Assembly: GCA_963783355.1 (NCBI GenBank)
Contig: CAWANF010000005.1
Location: forward strand, 558,001 to 622,000
Length of the DNA stretch: 64,000 nt
Source of the DNA: CAWANF01 sp963783355
GTDB lineage: Bacteria; Bacteroidota; Rhodothermia; Balneolales; DATFMH01
Direction: 5' to 3'
Part shown: one piece after another, positions 45,844 to 54,040 of the stretch
Numbering within the stretch: the stretch's first letter is position 1
Layout of the letters: every line of letters starts with the position of its first letter
The notes under the pieces: generated by a model
What the model was told of the DNA's origin: nothing
Database searches by the model: none
The model's input: the letters and a program-made list of their open reading frames with translations, nothing else
Made by a program: the position numbers and the translations under genes

Positions 45844-46578
45844 ATGTCTTTTCCGCTAATTAATCTTATTAAGACAAACCAAACACTTACCAGACGCATG
45901 AAAAGCGGGAAGTGGTTTTACCGTTTATGGACCATTATCATGAGCCTGCTTATCCTTTCATTCTCTGGGGGAGCACTTTTTCAAAAGAATCAAAAACCGT
46001 CCGGTTATCTTGTTGTCTTTAATACGATGACGATATTTATCTTGGCGTTCGATTTAAGTGCTATCGTATTTCGTTTCAGGACACGTGTCCTCATCGAGCC
46101 CCATCATATACAATTGTTTCCGTTAAGCAAATGGCAAAAATTATCCTATCATTTTATACTATTTCTTACCGATTATAAGAATTTTTTGTACCTATCGGCT
46201 ATTATAGGAACAATTATAATATTTTCGGCAAAAGGTTTATTTATTGCTTCCATGTTGAGCATTTTTATCTGGCTCTTCCTGTTATTAACCGTTTTTTGCT
46301 GGACTATGGTTATCTACAGGATTTTCGGTAATTATCTCACCAAATACCGGAACAAACTGCATCTTATAAACCTGATCATTATGGTTGTCATTATTTTGCC
46401 AAGCCTTTTAGGTAATATTACGTTTATTTCAAATATACCTGTCATCGGCTTTGTGGGTAAGTCTGTTTTCGGATTACTAACCGGAAATCTCTTTATGTAT
46501 GGAATAAATCTTTTATACCTGGTTCTCAGCCTTGGATTGGCTTTATTGGTTTACCGGTTTACAAAATCATATAGCTAA
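45844..46578 (+). CDS. ABC-2-type exporter membrane subunit 1
   Basis: A hydrophobic protein of 244 residues with six likely transmembrane segments (about 28-46, 60-80, 104-125, 128-155, 178-200, 212-238). There is no diagnostic motif. Its assignment as an exporter permease rests on a 9-bp gap to a second polytopic protein and then an ABC ATPase. The positive N-terminus (TRRMKSGKW) fits a cytoplasmic start. Such two-permease-plus-ATPase sets usually export peptides or lipids, or confer self-protection, but nothing here names the substrate. Confidence 0.7.
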   Translation: MSFPLINLIKTNQTLTRRMKSGKWFYRLWTIIMSLLILSFSGGALFQKNQKPSGYLVVFNTMTIFILAFDLSAIVFRFRTRVLIEPHHIQLFPLSKWQKLSYHFILFLTDYKNFLYLSAIIGTIIIFSAKGLFIASMLSIFIWLFLLLTVFCWTMVIYRIFGNYLTKYRNKLHLINLIIMVVIILPSLLGNITFISNIPVIGFVGKSVFGLLTGNLFMYGINLLYLVLSLGLALLVYRFTKSYS

Positions 46579-46587
46579 CACAGTTTT

Positions 46588-47262
46588 ATGATATTCTTGA
46601 TCTGTCTAAAAACACAATTTTTAATTATTAAACGTAATGCGAATCTTTTATCAAAGATTAGCATACTCTTTGCAGGTATTCTTGTGATGTTTTTTGCTAT
46701 ACACAAAGATGCCAGAGCGATGTCCTTTTTTTCCGTGCTAAACATTCCATTCTTGGGTTTTGTCTTCGTTTGCTTGGGTTCGGTAGAATTTTTCGCAGAT
46801 CTTTTCTGCGCCGGTAAAAACGAAAAGTGTCTAAATACCATGGCGCCATGGAATTTGAAACGTAACTTAATTTCAAAAAACATTGTGATTATTTTTATGG
46901 TCCTTATTCCTGGATTTCTTATAGTAATACTCTTAGCCATCTTATTTCCGGATACAATTCATAATTATCTCAATATTGGATTATATTTTTTTACTACGTT
47001 TCCGGTTTATATGATTTTAGGTAACAGGATAAGCGTTTCAAAAAAAGGGCTGAAACCCCGATTGGATGATTCAGAAATCCTGATTCCTTCTTTCGGCACC
47101 GCACTTGCCGCACAAATACCTTATGCCGTGTTTAAATTATGGCTGCATAGTATCACGCTTTGCATTCTTTTTCCCCTTGGAATGCTGTCACTTTGGTATT
47201 TCTATGAATTGCCAATCCTGGAAAAAAAATTCCTTTTCAATTACATCCAAATAACCAGATAA
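46588..47262 (+). CDS. ABC-2-type exporter membrane subunit 2
   Basis: A 224-residue polytopic protein with about six hydrophobic segments, three nucleotides upstream of the ATPase gene. It is unlike subunit 1 in sequence, so the transporter may be a heterodimer. Two Cys residues near residue 73-80 (ADLFCAGKNEKC) lie in a loop. The role as a permease is inferred from topology and gene order. Confidence 0.68.
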   Translation: MIFLICLKTQFLIIKRNANLLSKISILFAGILVMFFAIHKDARAMSFFSVLNIPFLGFVFVCLGSVEFFADLFCAGKNEKCLNTMAPWNLKRNLISKNIVIIFMVLIPGFLIVILLAILFPDTIHNYLNIGLYFFTTFPVYMILGNRISVSKKGLKPRLDDSEILIPSFGTALAAQIPYAVFKLWLHSITLCILFPLGMLSLWYFYELPILEKKFLFNYIQITR

Positions 47263-47265
47263 AAA

Positions 47266-48051
47266 ATGAATGCCATCGAGATTCAGAACCTGAATAAAAT
47301 CTATAAGAAAAAGATCCATGCCGTTGATGACTTTTCAATGGTGGTCCCGGAATCATCCATTTTTGGATTACTAGGGCCGAACGGAGCCGGAAAATCAACC
47401 ATAATGAACATTCTTGCCGGTATAATCAGGCGAACCGATGGAGAAATATCTATTCTAAACGATTCCATAAATGACGGTGATTACGAGTACAAAAGAAAAG
47501 TAGGTTTTGTACTCGAAGAGCCCCATTACATTGAAAAGCTTACGATAAAAGAATACCTCGTTTTCTGTGGAGCAATGTATGGGATAAAACCGAACGAGAT
47601 TGAAAAAAGAACCGGCGAGCTGATAGACTTTTTCAACCTGAAAGAAAAGGCAAACGACTGGATTGAAACCTGTTCCACCGGCATGAAGAAAAAAGTTTCT
47701 CTGTCTGCCGCATTAATTCATCAACCCCGGTTACTTATCCTCGACGAACCACTCGAAGGAATTGATCCGGTTTCTGCGAAGCAAATAAAGGAAAACCTCC
47801 GAATGATGTCCGACAGGGGAATCACTATTGTTATCAGTTCGCATAACCTTGATACAATTGAAAAACTGTGTGACGAAGTTGCTATTATTAACAAAGGGAA
47901 ACTGGTATTGCAGGTTAAAACAAAAGATATCCACATCCGGATTAAAGAAGAGATAAATCAGGAAACCTACAAATCACTTGAAGAATTATTCGTTGATGTC
48001 GTTTCAGAAGATGATTTGTCTAAAAAAACAAAAAAACTTTCATGGTTATGA
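47266..48051 (+). CDS. ABC transporter ATP-binding protein
   Basis: A 261-residue nucleotide-binding subunit. Walker A GPNGAGKST is at residues 37-45, the Q-loop region reads GFVLEEPHYIEKLT, the signature motif is CSTGMKKKVSL near 131 (with STGM in place of SGGQ, as is usual in ABC-2 exporters), Walker B is LLILDEPLEG and the switch His is in SSHNLD. It forms the transporter with the two membrane proteins just upstream. The stop overlaps a possible 20-codon ORF by ATGA, followed by the MauE-like gene. Confidence 0.93.
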   Translation: MNAIEIQNLNKIYKKKIHAVDDFSMVVPESSIFGLLGPNGAGKSTIMNILAGIIRRTDGEISILNDSINDGDYEYKRKVGFVLEEPHYIEKLTIKEYLVFCGAMYGIKPNEIEKRTGELIDFFNLKEKANDWIETCSTGMKKKVSLSAALIHQPRLLILDEPLEGIDPVSAKQIKENLRMMSDRGITIVISSHNLDTIEKLCDEVAIINKGKLVLQVKTKDIHIRIKEEINQETYKSLEELFVDVVSEDDLSKKTKKLSWL

Positions 48052-48110
48052 GTATTTTTAAATCATTCAAGATGACCCTATTCAACATCACGAATGTTCA
48101 AAGAGGATGA
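48048..48110 (+). CDS. Possible 20-residue peptide ORF in the exporter operon
   Basis: An ATG overlapping the ABC ATPase stop (ATGA) opens 20 codons (MSIFKSFKMTL..., ending NVQRG) to TGA at 48108-48110, four bases before the MauE-like ATG. The composition is basic and amphipathic (F/K/I rich). The overlap, and the fill of the gap without slack, would fit a translated leader or precursor peptide. A coupling ORF of chance origin is equally possible, so confidence is low. Confidence 0.3.
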   Translation: MSIFKSFKMTLFNITNVQRG

Positions 48111-48114
48111 ATAC

Positions 48115-48531
48115 ATGATAAAAAAATATATCGGACCCGTTATCAGGTATATACTGGCCGCTATCTTTCTTATTTCCGGAATTGGAAAATTGTATAACAC
48201 CATGCCTGCCATACAGTTTCTGAACGCTATTCTACCGACATTCATCAGCTATTACGTGATTTATTACTCCATTCTTTTTGTATCCGGATTTGAGATCGTT
48301 ATCGGACTTATGCTCGTGTTTCGATACCGGCTGTCCATTGCCCTGCCTGTTTACGGTTTATTGATTCTTGTATTTACGTCTTTATTGGGATATGCTTATG
48401 TTCAACAGCTGGGCGTATCAGATTGTGGCTGTTTTGGCTCTTTCGATCCGGGGATGTCTGTTCCAATGAGTATCGTCCGGAACCTGGTTATTCTCATCCT
48501 GATAGTTATCGATTATCTCAAAGAGACCTGA
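48115..48531 (+). CDS. MauE/DoxX-like redox-associated membrane protein
   Basis: A protein of 138 residues with four transmembrane helices. Start 48115 has AGAGGA eight bases before it; the alternative ATG 48094 would add seven residues and has no such site. The family hallmark is DCGCFG at residues 103-108, with C104 and C106 near the membrane surface and well placed for disulfide exchange. MauE supports disulfide formation in methylamine dehydrogenase, and relatives sit beside many thiol-dependent secretion systems. Here the upstream exporter suggests a link to its cargo, which is inference. Confidence 0.82.
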   Translation: MIKKYIGPVIRYILAAIFLISGIGKLYNTMPAIQFLNAILPTFISYYVIYYSILFVSGFEIVIGLMLVFRYRLSIALPVYGLLILVFTSLLGYAYVQQLGVSDCGCFGSFDPGMSVPMSIVRNLVILILIVIDYLKET

Positions 48532-48716
48532 GTTATCAATTTTTGATTATCACCTCGCTTTAACATAATGCTGTTAGGATCAACCTGGAGTGACGATTCT
48601 TTTTAACACCATATATTTCATTTGCTTATACCATTAACTGTATTGTGTACCTTTAAGTTCTTTTGTACTTTTCCTTATCTAAGTTGTTAGATTGCAGAAC
48701 CTAAAAAATACAATTC

Positions 48717-49916
48717 ATGAAGAAAGCTATTTATCTTGCAGAGATGATGGGCACGATTATTTTCCTTTTTTTGAATCCATTATCATCAAACGCCCAAACA
48801 TACGGTTCGGGCAGTACAACTATTATTCAAAGTATGAAAAGTGCTGCCCTTGGTGGTGCAACGGTCGCATTAGATGGATATGCAGGAGCAGCCCTAATAA
48901 ATCCTGCAACTATTGGTATAAATCACACACTCCAGGTCCAAAGTTTTCTTTTTAATCAAAAAAGTGCCCCATTTAATTGGCCGTATATACATCCTTCAGG
49001 AAATAAACCATACAGTTTTTTTTCACCCACTATCGATTATCGTCAAAACAAGTGGGCAACAGCCATTTCGCTTTCATACTATGATATCAGTTCCTTAAAA
49101 AACAGTGGTATTTATGGAAATACCAAAGGCCGGAATTTTTATGAGTCCACTTTTCAATTGGCCGGTTCATGGGAATTGAACTCATCATTCAGATTAGGCA
49201 TCGGATTAAAACAATTCGGAACCCGTATCCCGGTTCCAACATTAAGCGTTGGTAACGATAGAAACGTAATAACCGGAAAAGCAACGGCCATAGACCTCGG
49301 GGCCTACTATCACAAAACAACCTCTTTCAATACCCTGCCAATAAAACTTAGTTTTGGTGCTTCTCTATTGAACTTCGGTACTGATTACCGTTATGATAAC
49401 GGGCAAAAAGATGCCCTGCCGCTATCAATTAACGCTGGTTTCGGCTTCAAATTTCAATCGGGGCAACGCTGGAATGAGCGTCCGATCCTGGGTCTGGGTT
49501 TATATGGTTCCCTTTCGCATATTCTTTCACGGTATAATCAAAACGGACAACCATACAATGCATTTAAAGCTTTATTCAAAGGATGGGGCTCTTATAAGAA
49601 TTTCGATGGCCGGAGCTATAAGACAGTGGAATTAGGAGACCAGATAGAACAACATTTCGGACTCGAAACATCAATCTTGGATATTTTGGATTTTCGATGG
49701 GGAGTTGATTATTTATCACCTAACGCCATGTTGAGTTACGGGAGGATTCATAGCTGGGGTTTTGGTATCGATCTGTATTACCTCGTTTTTGACTATACAA
49801 CTATAAAACACCAATCAAATATCATATTGGGAACTCAACATGTTTGGCAGGTTACTTTAAGGATTCCATTTGCCCATTCTCCGCGTAATTTCTGGTGGCA
49901 TATTTTAAGCAGATAA
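48717..49916 (+). CDS. PorV/FadL-like outer-membrane beta-barrel protein
   Basis: A 399-residue barrel with a signal peptide ending SSNAQTY near residue 27. SMKSAALGGATVALDGYAGAA and the following INPATIG are characteristic of the PorV/UPF0164 and FadL-like family. Amphipathic strands of alternating aromatic residues run to a C-terminal WQVTLRIPF. PorV itself serves type IX secretion, but this family is broad and no T9SS gene is nearby. It lies 185 bp after the MauE-like gene on the same strand and converges on a lipoprotein gene only 10 bp away. Confidence 0.75.
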   Translation: MKKAIYLAEMMGTIIFLFLNPLSSNAQTYGSGSTTIIQSMKSAALGGATVALDGYAGAALINPATIGINHTLQVQSFLFNQKSAPFNWPYIHPSGNKPYSFFSPTIDYRQNKWATAISLSYYDISSLKNSGIYGNTKGRNFYESTFQLAGSWELNSSFRLGIGLKQFGTRIPVPTLSVGNDRNVITGKATAIDLGAYYHKTTSFNTLPIKLSFGASLLNFGTDYRYDNGQKDALPLSINAGFGFKFQSGQRWNERPILGLGLYGSLSHILSRYNQNGQPYNAFKALFKGWGSYKNFDGRSYKTVELGDQIEQHFGLETSILDILDFRWGVDYLSPNAMLSYGRIHSWGFGIDLYYLVFDYTTIKHQSNIILGTQHVWQVTLRIPFAHSPRNFWWHILSR

Positions 49917-49926
49917 AAACGAACTC

Positions 49927-50631
49927 TTACCTGATTTTTGATACCGGGAGTGTCAGGCCGGCATAAACAAGTAATCTTTTTAATTCAGGGCTATAACCGG
50001 ATTGAATATATCCATAAATCATACTGTCCTTATCGCGAAACTGAAGGGACGAACGAAGGCCAAACGAATTGATACGAAATCGTTTAAATTCTATAGCTGA
50101 AAATCCAAATCCGTGTTCAATAAAAAAAGCATCATATCGATAATAAGGACCAATCGTTATTCCCCCTTTTCTCCTTTTCAGTACCGGACGTTGAACGATT
50201 AACTGTCCCCCTCCATATGCCGATACCTGGCCCGTTACGTAATAGGGATCTTTAATCCGGGCAGTAAAATCAAAACCCAACACGGCATAGCCAATAGTGA
50301 AGCCAAATGCCAAATCGTCGTCTTCTATAAAAGTATCTGTGATACCCAACCCCTTTTTTTCGAAATTCCAATAACTTAGACTTACATCAGAATCTTTCTT
50401 AATCATAGGACCAGCATATTTACGCCTGGCAAAATCCAGAACACTGCTTTTATAAAAAAAGTAAGCGGGAAACAAAGCTATTTCACCATGATACGTTTTA
50501 TTTGTATCAGATTTTACCTCATAGGGCCGAAATATCAGTGTTTCACTTAACGGCGCCGGGGTTGAACAGCCTGTAAGAATTATAATTACCATTAAAAATG
50601 GCAATAAGAAAAACGCTCTTGATCTCTTCAT
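49927..50631 (-). CDS. Hypothetical outer-membrane lipoprotein
   Basis: An unrecognised 234-residue lipoprotein with a signal sequence ending ILTGC (Cys22). After residue 85 the sequence alternates hydrophobic and polar residues with many Tyr/Phe (FGFTIGYAVLGFDFTARI, GGITIGPYYRYDAFFIEHGF), as in small beta-barrels, and the end (YSPELKRLLVYAGLTLPV) is strand-like. The product could be an outer-membrane barrel with an acylated N-terminus. It converges on the PorV-like gene. Confidence 0.6.
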   Translation of the reverse strand: MKRSRAFFLLPFLMVIIILTGCSTPAPLSETLIFRPYEVKSDTNKTYHGEIALFPAYFFYKSSVLDFARRKYAGPMIKKDSDVSLSYWNFEKKGLGITDTFIEDDDLAFGFTIGYAVLGFDFTARIKDPYYVTGQVSAYGGGQLIVQRPVLKRRKGGITIGPYYRYDAFFIEHGFGFSAIEFKRFRINSFGLRSSLQFRDKDSMIYGYIQSGYSPELKRLLVYAGLTLPVSKIR

Positions 50632-50679
50632 ATGAAGAATAGGTTACAATAATATCTGCTACGGAAAAACAGCGGGGAA

Positions 50680-50700
50680 CCGGGTAAATATTCAACCCGG
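50680..50700. repeat. Hairpin downstream of the S1/P1 nuclease gene
   Basis: CCGGGT (50680-50685) and ACCCGG (50695-50700) are perfect 6-bp arms around a 9-bp A+T-rich loop, 60 bp past the nuclease stop. It could be a terminator stem, but the T-tract is not adjacent. Confidence 0.4.
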
Positions 50701-50759
50701 AACCAGAAAAAAACATCTTTTATAAATTATAATTTAAGTAACGTCCTTAACTTAATTTT

Positions 50760-51581
50760 TCAACCTAAAATCTTATTCAAAACACCAGCCAGACGAACTC
50801 CGGCATCAAATAATTGTTGATCGACAACGGGCAGACATTCTTTGTAATACGTTTCTCCTAATTCATTATCCGCCGGTTTATCTCCATAAGCATATTTTAC
50901 GGCCATTTCATGCGATTGCATCGCCCAACTCACCGGATTCCCGGTTTCCAGCTTTGTTAAATCAGCGGCATTCGGATGATATTTCTGAATCAGGTAAGAA
51001 GAATACTGTTCGGCATCCATGCCGGTTTTCTCAATGATTACGTAATCCCAGACTCTGTGCAAATTGGTTTTCTGTCCGAAAAAATCAACTTTCACATCAT
51101 TCCCGCCCCGGTCGTCATTATCAGAACTGTGAAGGGGCTGATGGACGTCACCAATGAAATGGACAACAAATTTCAAGGCGATGGCCCGCTGTTCGGTACT
51201 CAGATGAGTATTGGCCAGTTCTTCCTCAAACTTTGTAATCACGCTAACCACACAATCGCCGTTCTTGCAATATTTATTGCTGTCGTATTTAGTGGCATCG
51301 AGCGGAATATCCACGTAATGCCAAGGGCCTGTTTCGGGATGTGTACGACGATAAGTATCAGCCCAGCTGGCAATTTCTGCTATCGATCTCTTATCGATCG
51401 ATGCCAGTAAACGGGTAATATTTTCCTTTGCCGTAGCATTCAGATAATGTTCGGCTACTTCGGCCACAATCTTGTGTCCCTCATGTCCCCAGGCCATAGC
51501 AGTAGAAGAAATACTGCTAAATATTAAAGCAAAAAAAAGTGCTGCCAACGAGACTCTTAAAGAATATTTGTTTTTTTTCAT
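50760..51581 (-). CDS. S1/P1-type secreted nuclease
   Basis: A 273-residue zinc-dependent single-strand nuclease. The signal peptide ends just before Trp31 (AMA/WGHEGH); the mature N-terminal Trp amine is itself a zinc ligand in this family. The other ligands are recognisable in WGHEGHKIVAEVA (His), ASWADTYRR (Asp), GPWHYVDIP (His), and HFIGDVHQPLHSSDNDDRGGND (Asp/His). Family members degrade RNA and ssDNA and often act as 3'-nucleotidases for phosphate or nucleotide scavenging. The gene is monocistronic. Confidence 0.95.
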   Translation of the reverse strand: MKKNKYSLRVSLAALFFALIFSSISSTAMAWGHEGHKIVAEVAEHYLNATAKENITRLLASIDKRSIAEIASWADTYRRTHPETGPWHYVDIPLDATKYDSNKYCKNGDCVVSVITKFEEELANTHLSTEQRAIALKFVVHFIGDVHQPLHSSDNDDRGGNDVKVDFFGQKTNLHRVWDYVIIEKTGMDAEQYSSYLIQKYHPNAADLTKLETGNPVSWAMQSHEMAVKYAYGDKPADNELGETYYKECLPVVDQQLFDAGVRLAGVLNKILG

Positions 51582-52116
51582 AGGTTATTAACTCAAGTAA
51601 CTAACGGATTTTGGCTAGTGGATTAGCAATTTATTTTATGAATTATATATCATTTTGAAATTTTCATTAAAAAAACGCATAGTAAAAATGATACCAAACA
51701 TAATGGAATGAATAATTATTGGCGCCCCATTTCTCTTAATCAGTTTTTTGATAAATATAATTGAATCGTTTAAAGGATGGCAAGAATAATCATCTTCTTA
51801 AGGTATAAAATTCTTTATAAGGGATATACAAGTATTTCTTTAAAATCAGACCTCTTAAAACAACGAGGGTTGGGTCTTTTTACGAAATCGCCAAATAATT
51901 TTACGATTTATGCTTTTTTTTACATGACAACAAGCCATTTATAAAATATAATCCTACAGCTGACTGTAACAACGTTATGCCACTGAAATTAATCGTGTTA
52001 TAAATCAATATTTCATCAATAATGTTCTTGTTCCGCGCGATTCGTTCTTTGCCCTGATGTGTTATACATAGTCGGAACAAGGGTGATTTACTAGTAATTA
52101 AAGGGGATAAATTTAT
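51582..52116. other. Divergent intergenic region before the NSS transporter
   Basis: A+T-rich and free of recognised genes. A weak stem AGACC...GGTCT plus T-run at 51848-51881 could end a transcript on the plus strand, but no gene lies upstream of it. No known amino-acid riboswitch motif was seen. AAAGGGG is present about 13-19 bases before the ATG at 52117. Confidence 0.4.
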
Positions 52117-53787
52117 ATGTCACAAGACAACAACAACCAACAATGGGGTTCTCGCATCGGCCTGATTCTCGCAATGGCGGGTAATGCTGTGGGATTAGGA
52201 AATTTTCTGAGATTTCCTGAACAGGCCATCGAAAATGGGGGCGGAGCTTTCATTATACCTTATATTGTATGCTTTTTGTTAATGGGGATTCCACTTCTTT
52301 GGATAGAATGGTCGATGGGTCGTTTCGGTGGTAAACATGGCCACCACTCAACACCTTTCATCCTTGATACTATGGATAAGAAAAGGTTATGGAAATATTT
52401 TGGGGTATTCGGAATCTTTACCAACCTGGCTGTTGCTGCCTACTACTGCTACATTGAATCATGGACACTTTCTTATGTGCTGCATTCTATCCTGGGCACT
52501 TTTAATGGAATGGACCAGAATCAGGTTGCTAACTTTTTCAACGAATACATTAACATCCACAAATCGACGATGGGCATCCCTTACGAGGCTGTTGTTTTCT
52601 TTGTTCTTTGTATCATTATAAACACTTCTATTCTGGCTAAAGGCCTCGAAGGTGTGGAAAAAGTGGCCAAAATCGGAATGCCATTACTTATCATGTTCGG
52701 TGTATTTCTGGCCTTACGTGGATTGACGCTCGGAACCTCGGGTGCCAGCGCAGCTCATCCCGATGCAAGTGCCTGGGCCGGGCTCAATTTCCTTTGGACC
52801 CCTCAACCCGGAACGTTGGCAAATCCCAAGGTCTGGCTGGCGGCCGCCGGACAAATATTCTTTACGCTCTCGGTGGGCATGGGTACCGTTCATTGTTATG
52901 CCGCCTACGTAGATTCAAAAGATGACATTGCACTCAATGCTGTTTCCGCCGGTTTCATGAATGAATTTGTTGAGGTTGTTTTGGGCGGGTTAATTGTTAT
53001 CCCGATAGCCGCCGGTTATCTCGGACTCGGATGGCTGAAACAACATGCCGGTTTCGGGATTGCCTTCCAGACCATGCCTTATTTATTCAGTCACTGGGGA
53101 CCATTCCTTGCCGCGGTTGCCGGAGTAATGTGGTTTGGACTGTTGTTTTTCGCCGGTATCACTTCTTCACTCGCTATGGGAACGCCATGGATGGGTTTCA
53201 TGGAAGATGAATTTAACTGGGGCCGCCATAAAAGCGCCTGGTCGTTTGGCGCCATCATCCTTTTACTTGGTTTGCCAACGGTTTTCTTCTATAATCAGGG
53301 CGTTTTTAACGAATATGATTATTGGGCCGGAACGGTATCTCTGGTTGTTTTTGCACTGGCAGAATCGATCTTGTTTGCCTGGATATTTGGTATGGATAAG
53401 GGCTGGAAAGAAATTAATGATGGCGGTGATATTAAAGTGCCGAATATCTATAAATTCATCATTAAATACATAACTCCGCTCCTGCTATCATTTGTGTTTT
53501 TCGGCTCGTTATTGAAACCTTTGAACAATAACTGGAAACTGGCTTTTCACAACCTTTTCACCGGAAATGGCTGGACGCTCGATAATTCTTCTATCATCAA
53601 ACAGATAATGAATAGCGGGTTGAAAGAAAAAATTGCACAGGCAACAAATGTTACGGTTATACATCAGCTGCAGGAAAAAATGTTTTATATAAACGGAGCG
53701 CGATTACTGCTCACATTTGTTTTCTTAAGTATATGTGCATTGGTTTATGTAGCTTATCGTAAACGCCTTAAAGAAGGGAGGGCATAA
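52117..53787 (+). CDS. Neurotransmitter:sodium symporter (MetP-like amino-acid transporter)
   Basis: A 556-residue inner-membrane transporter with 12 or so transmembrane segments. TM1 contains the NSS signature GNAVGLGNFLRFP (about residues 17-29), whose residues bind Na+ and substrate, and TM6 has SVGMGTVHCYAAY. Members import amino acids with Na+. The presence of a 42-residue MetS-type subunit immediately downstream, its start overlapping this stop, suggests the methionine/alanine MetPS system type. The substrate is inferred, not shown. Confidence 0.92.
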   Translation: MSQDNNNQQWGSRIGLILAMAGNAVGLGNFLRFPEQAIENGGGAFIIPYIVCFLLMGIPLLWIEWSMGRFGGKHGHHSTPFILDTMDKKRLWKYFGVFGIFTNLAVAAYYCYIESWTLSYVLHSILGTFNGMDQNQVANFFNEYINIHKSTMGIPYEAVVFFVLCIIINTSILAKGLEGVEKVAKIGMPLLIMFGVFLALRGLTLGTSGASAAHPDASAWAGLNFLWTPQPGTLANPKVWLAAAGQIFFTLSVGMGTVHCYAAYVDSKDDIALNAVSAGFMNEFVEVVLGGLIVIPIAAGYLGLGWLKQHAGFGIAFQTMPYLFSHWGPFLAAVAGVMWFGLLFFAGITSSLAMGTPWMGFMEDEFNWGRHKSAWSFGAIILLLGLPTVFFYNQGVFNEYDYWAGTVSLVVFALAESILFAWIFGMDKGWKEINDGGDIKVPNIYKFIIKYITPLLLSFVFFGSLLKPLNNNWKLAFHNLFTGNGWTLDNSSIIKQIMNSGLKEKIAQATNVTVIHQLQEKMFYINGARLLLTFVFLSICALVYVAYRKRLKEGRA

Positions 53788-53915
53788 TGAATACTTCGGC
53801 TCTTATTTTAATGGTAACTGTTCAGGTTACCGTTACATCCATCACGGCTTATTTTTTCTGGCGGGTATTGAAAACACCACCCAGGACGGATACGGATGAT
53901 TCAATAAACGAATAA
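53787..53915 (+). CDS. metS: MetS-type small subunit of the NSS transporter
   Basis: A 42-residue protein made of one transmembrane helix (residues about 4-26, ALILMVTVQVTVTSITAYFF) followed by a polar tail that begins WRVLKTPP and is Asp-rich. The TAATG overlap with the NSS stop implies translational coupling. Its size, single helix and position match MetS, the small essential partner of MetP in Corynebacterium and of bacterial NSS proteins in general. It is too short for usual ORF cut-offs and easily missed. A strong terminator follows. Confidence 0.85.
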   Translation: MNTSALILMVTVQVTVTSITAYFFWRVLKTPPRTDTDDSINE

Positions 53916-53938
53916 TTATTTGATCAATCACAGATTTG

Positions 53939-53977
53939 AAAAGATCACGGTCACCCGGCTGTGATCTTTTTATTTTT
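53939..53977 (+). terminator. Terminator of the NSS-MetS operon
   Basis: AAAAGATCAC (about 53938-53948) pairs with GTGATCTTTT (53961-53970), continuing into a T-run, 23 bp after the metS stop. Confidence 0.8.
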
Positions 53978-54040
53978 TGACCAACGCTAAAAAACTCTAT
54001 CCATTACTTAATAAGCTGATTTCTAACCATTCAGTTATTT

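Noticed and set aside
48717..49916. PorV-like gene as evidence of a type IX secretion system
   Set aside because: No other T9SS component or C-terminal sorting domain is seen nearby. The family also includes proteins unrelated to T9SS.
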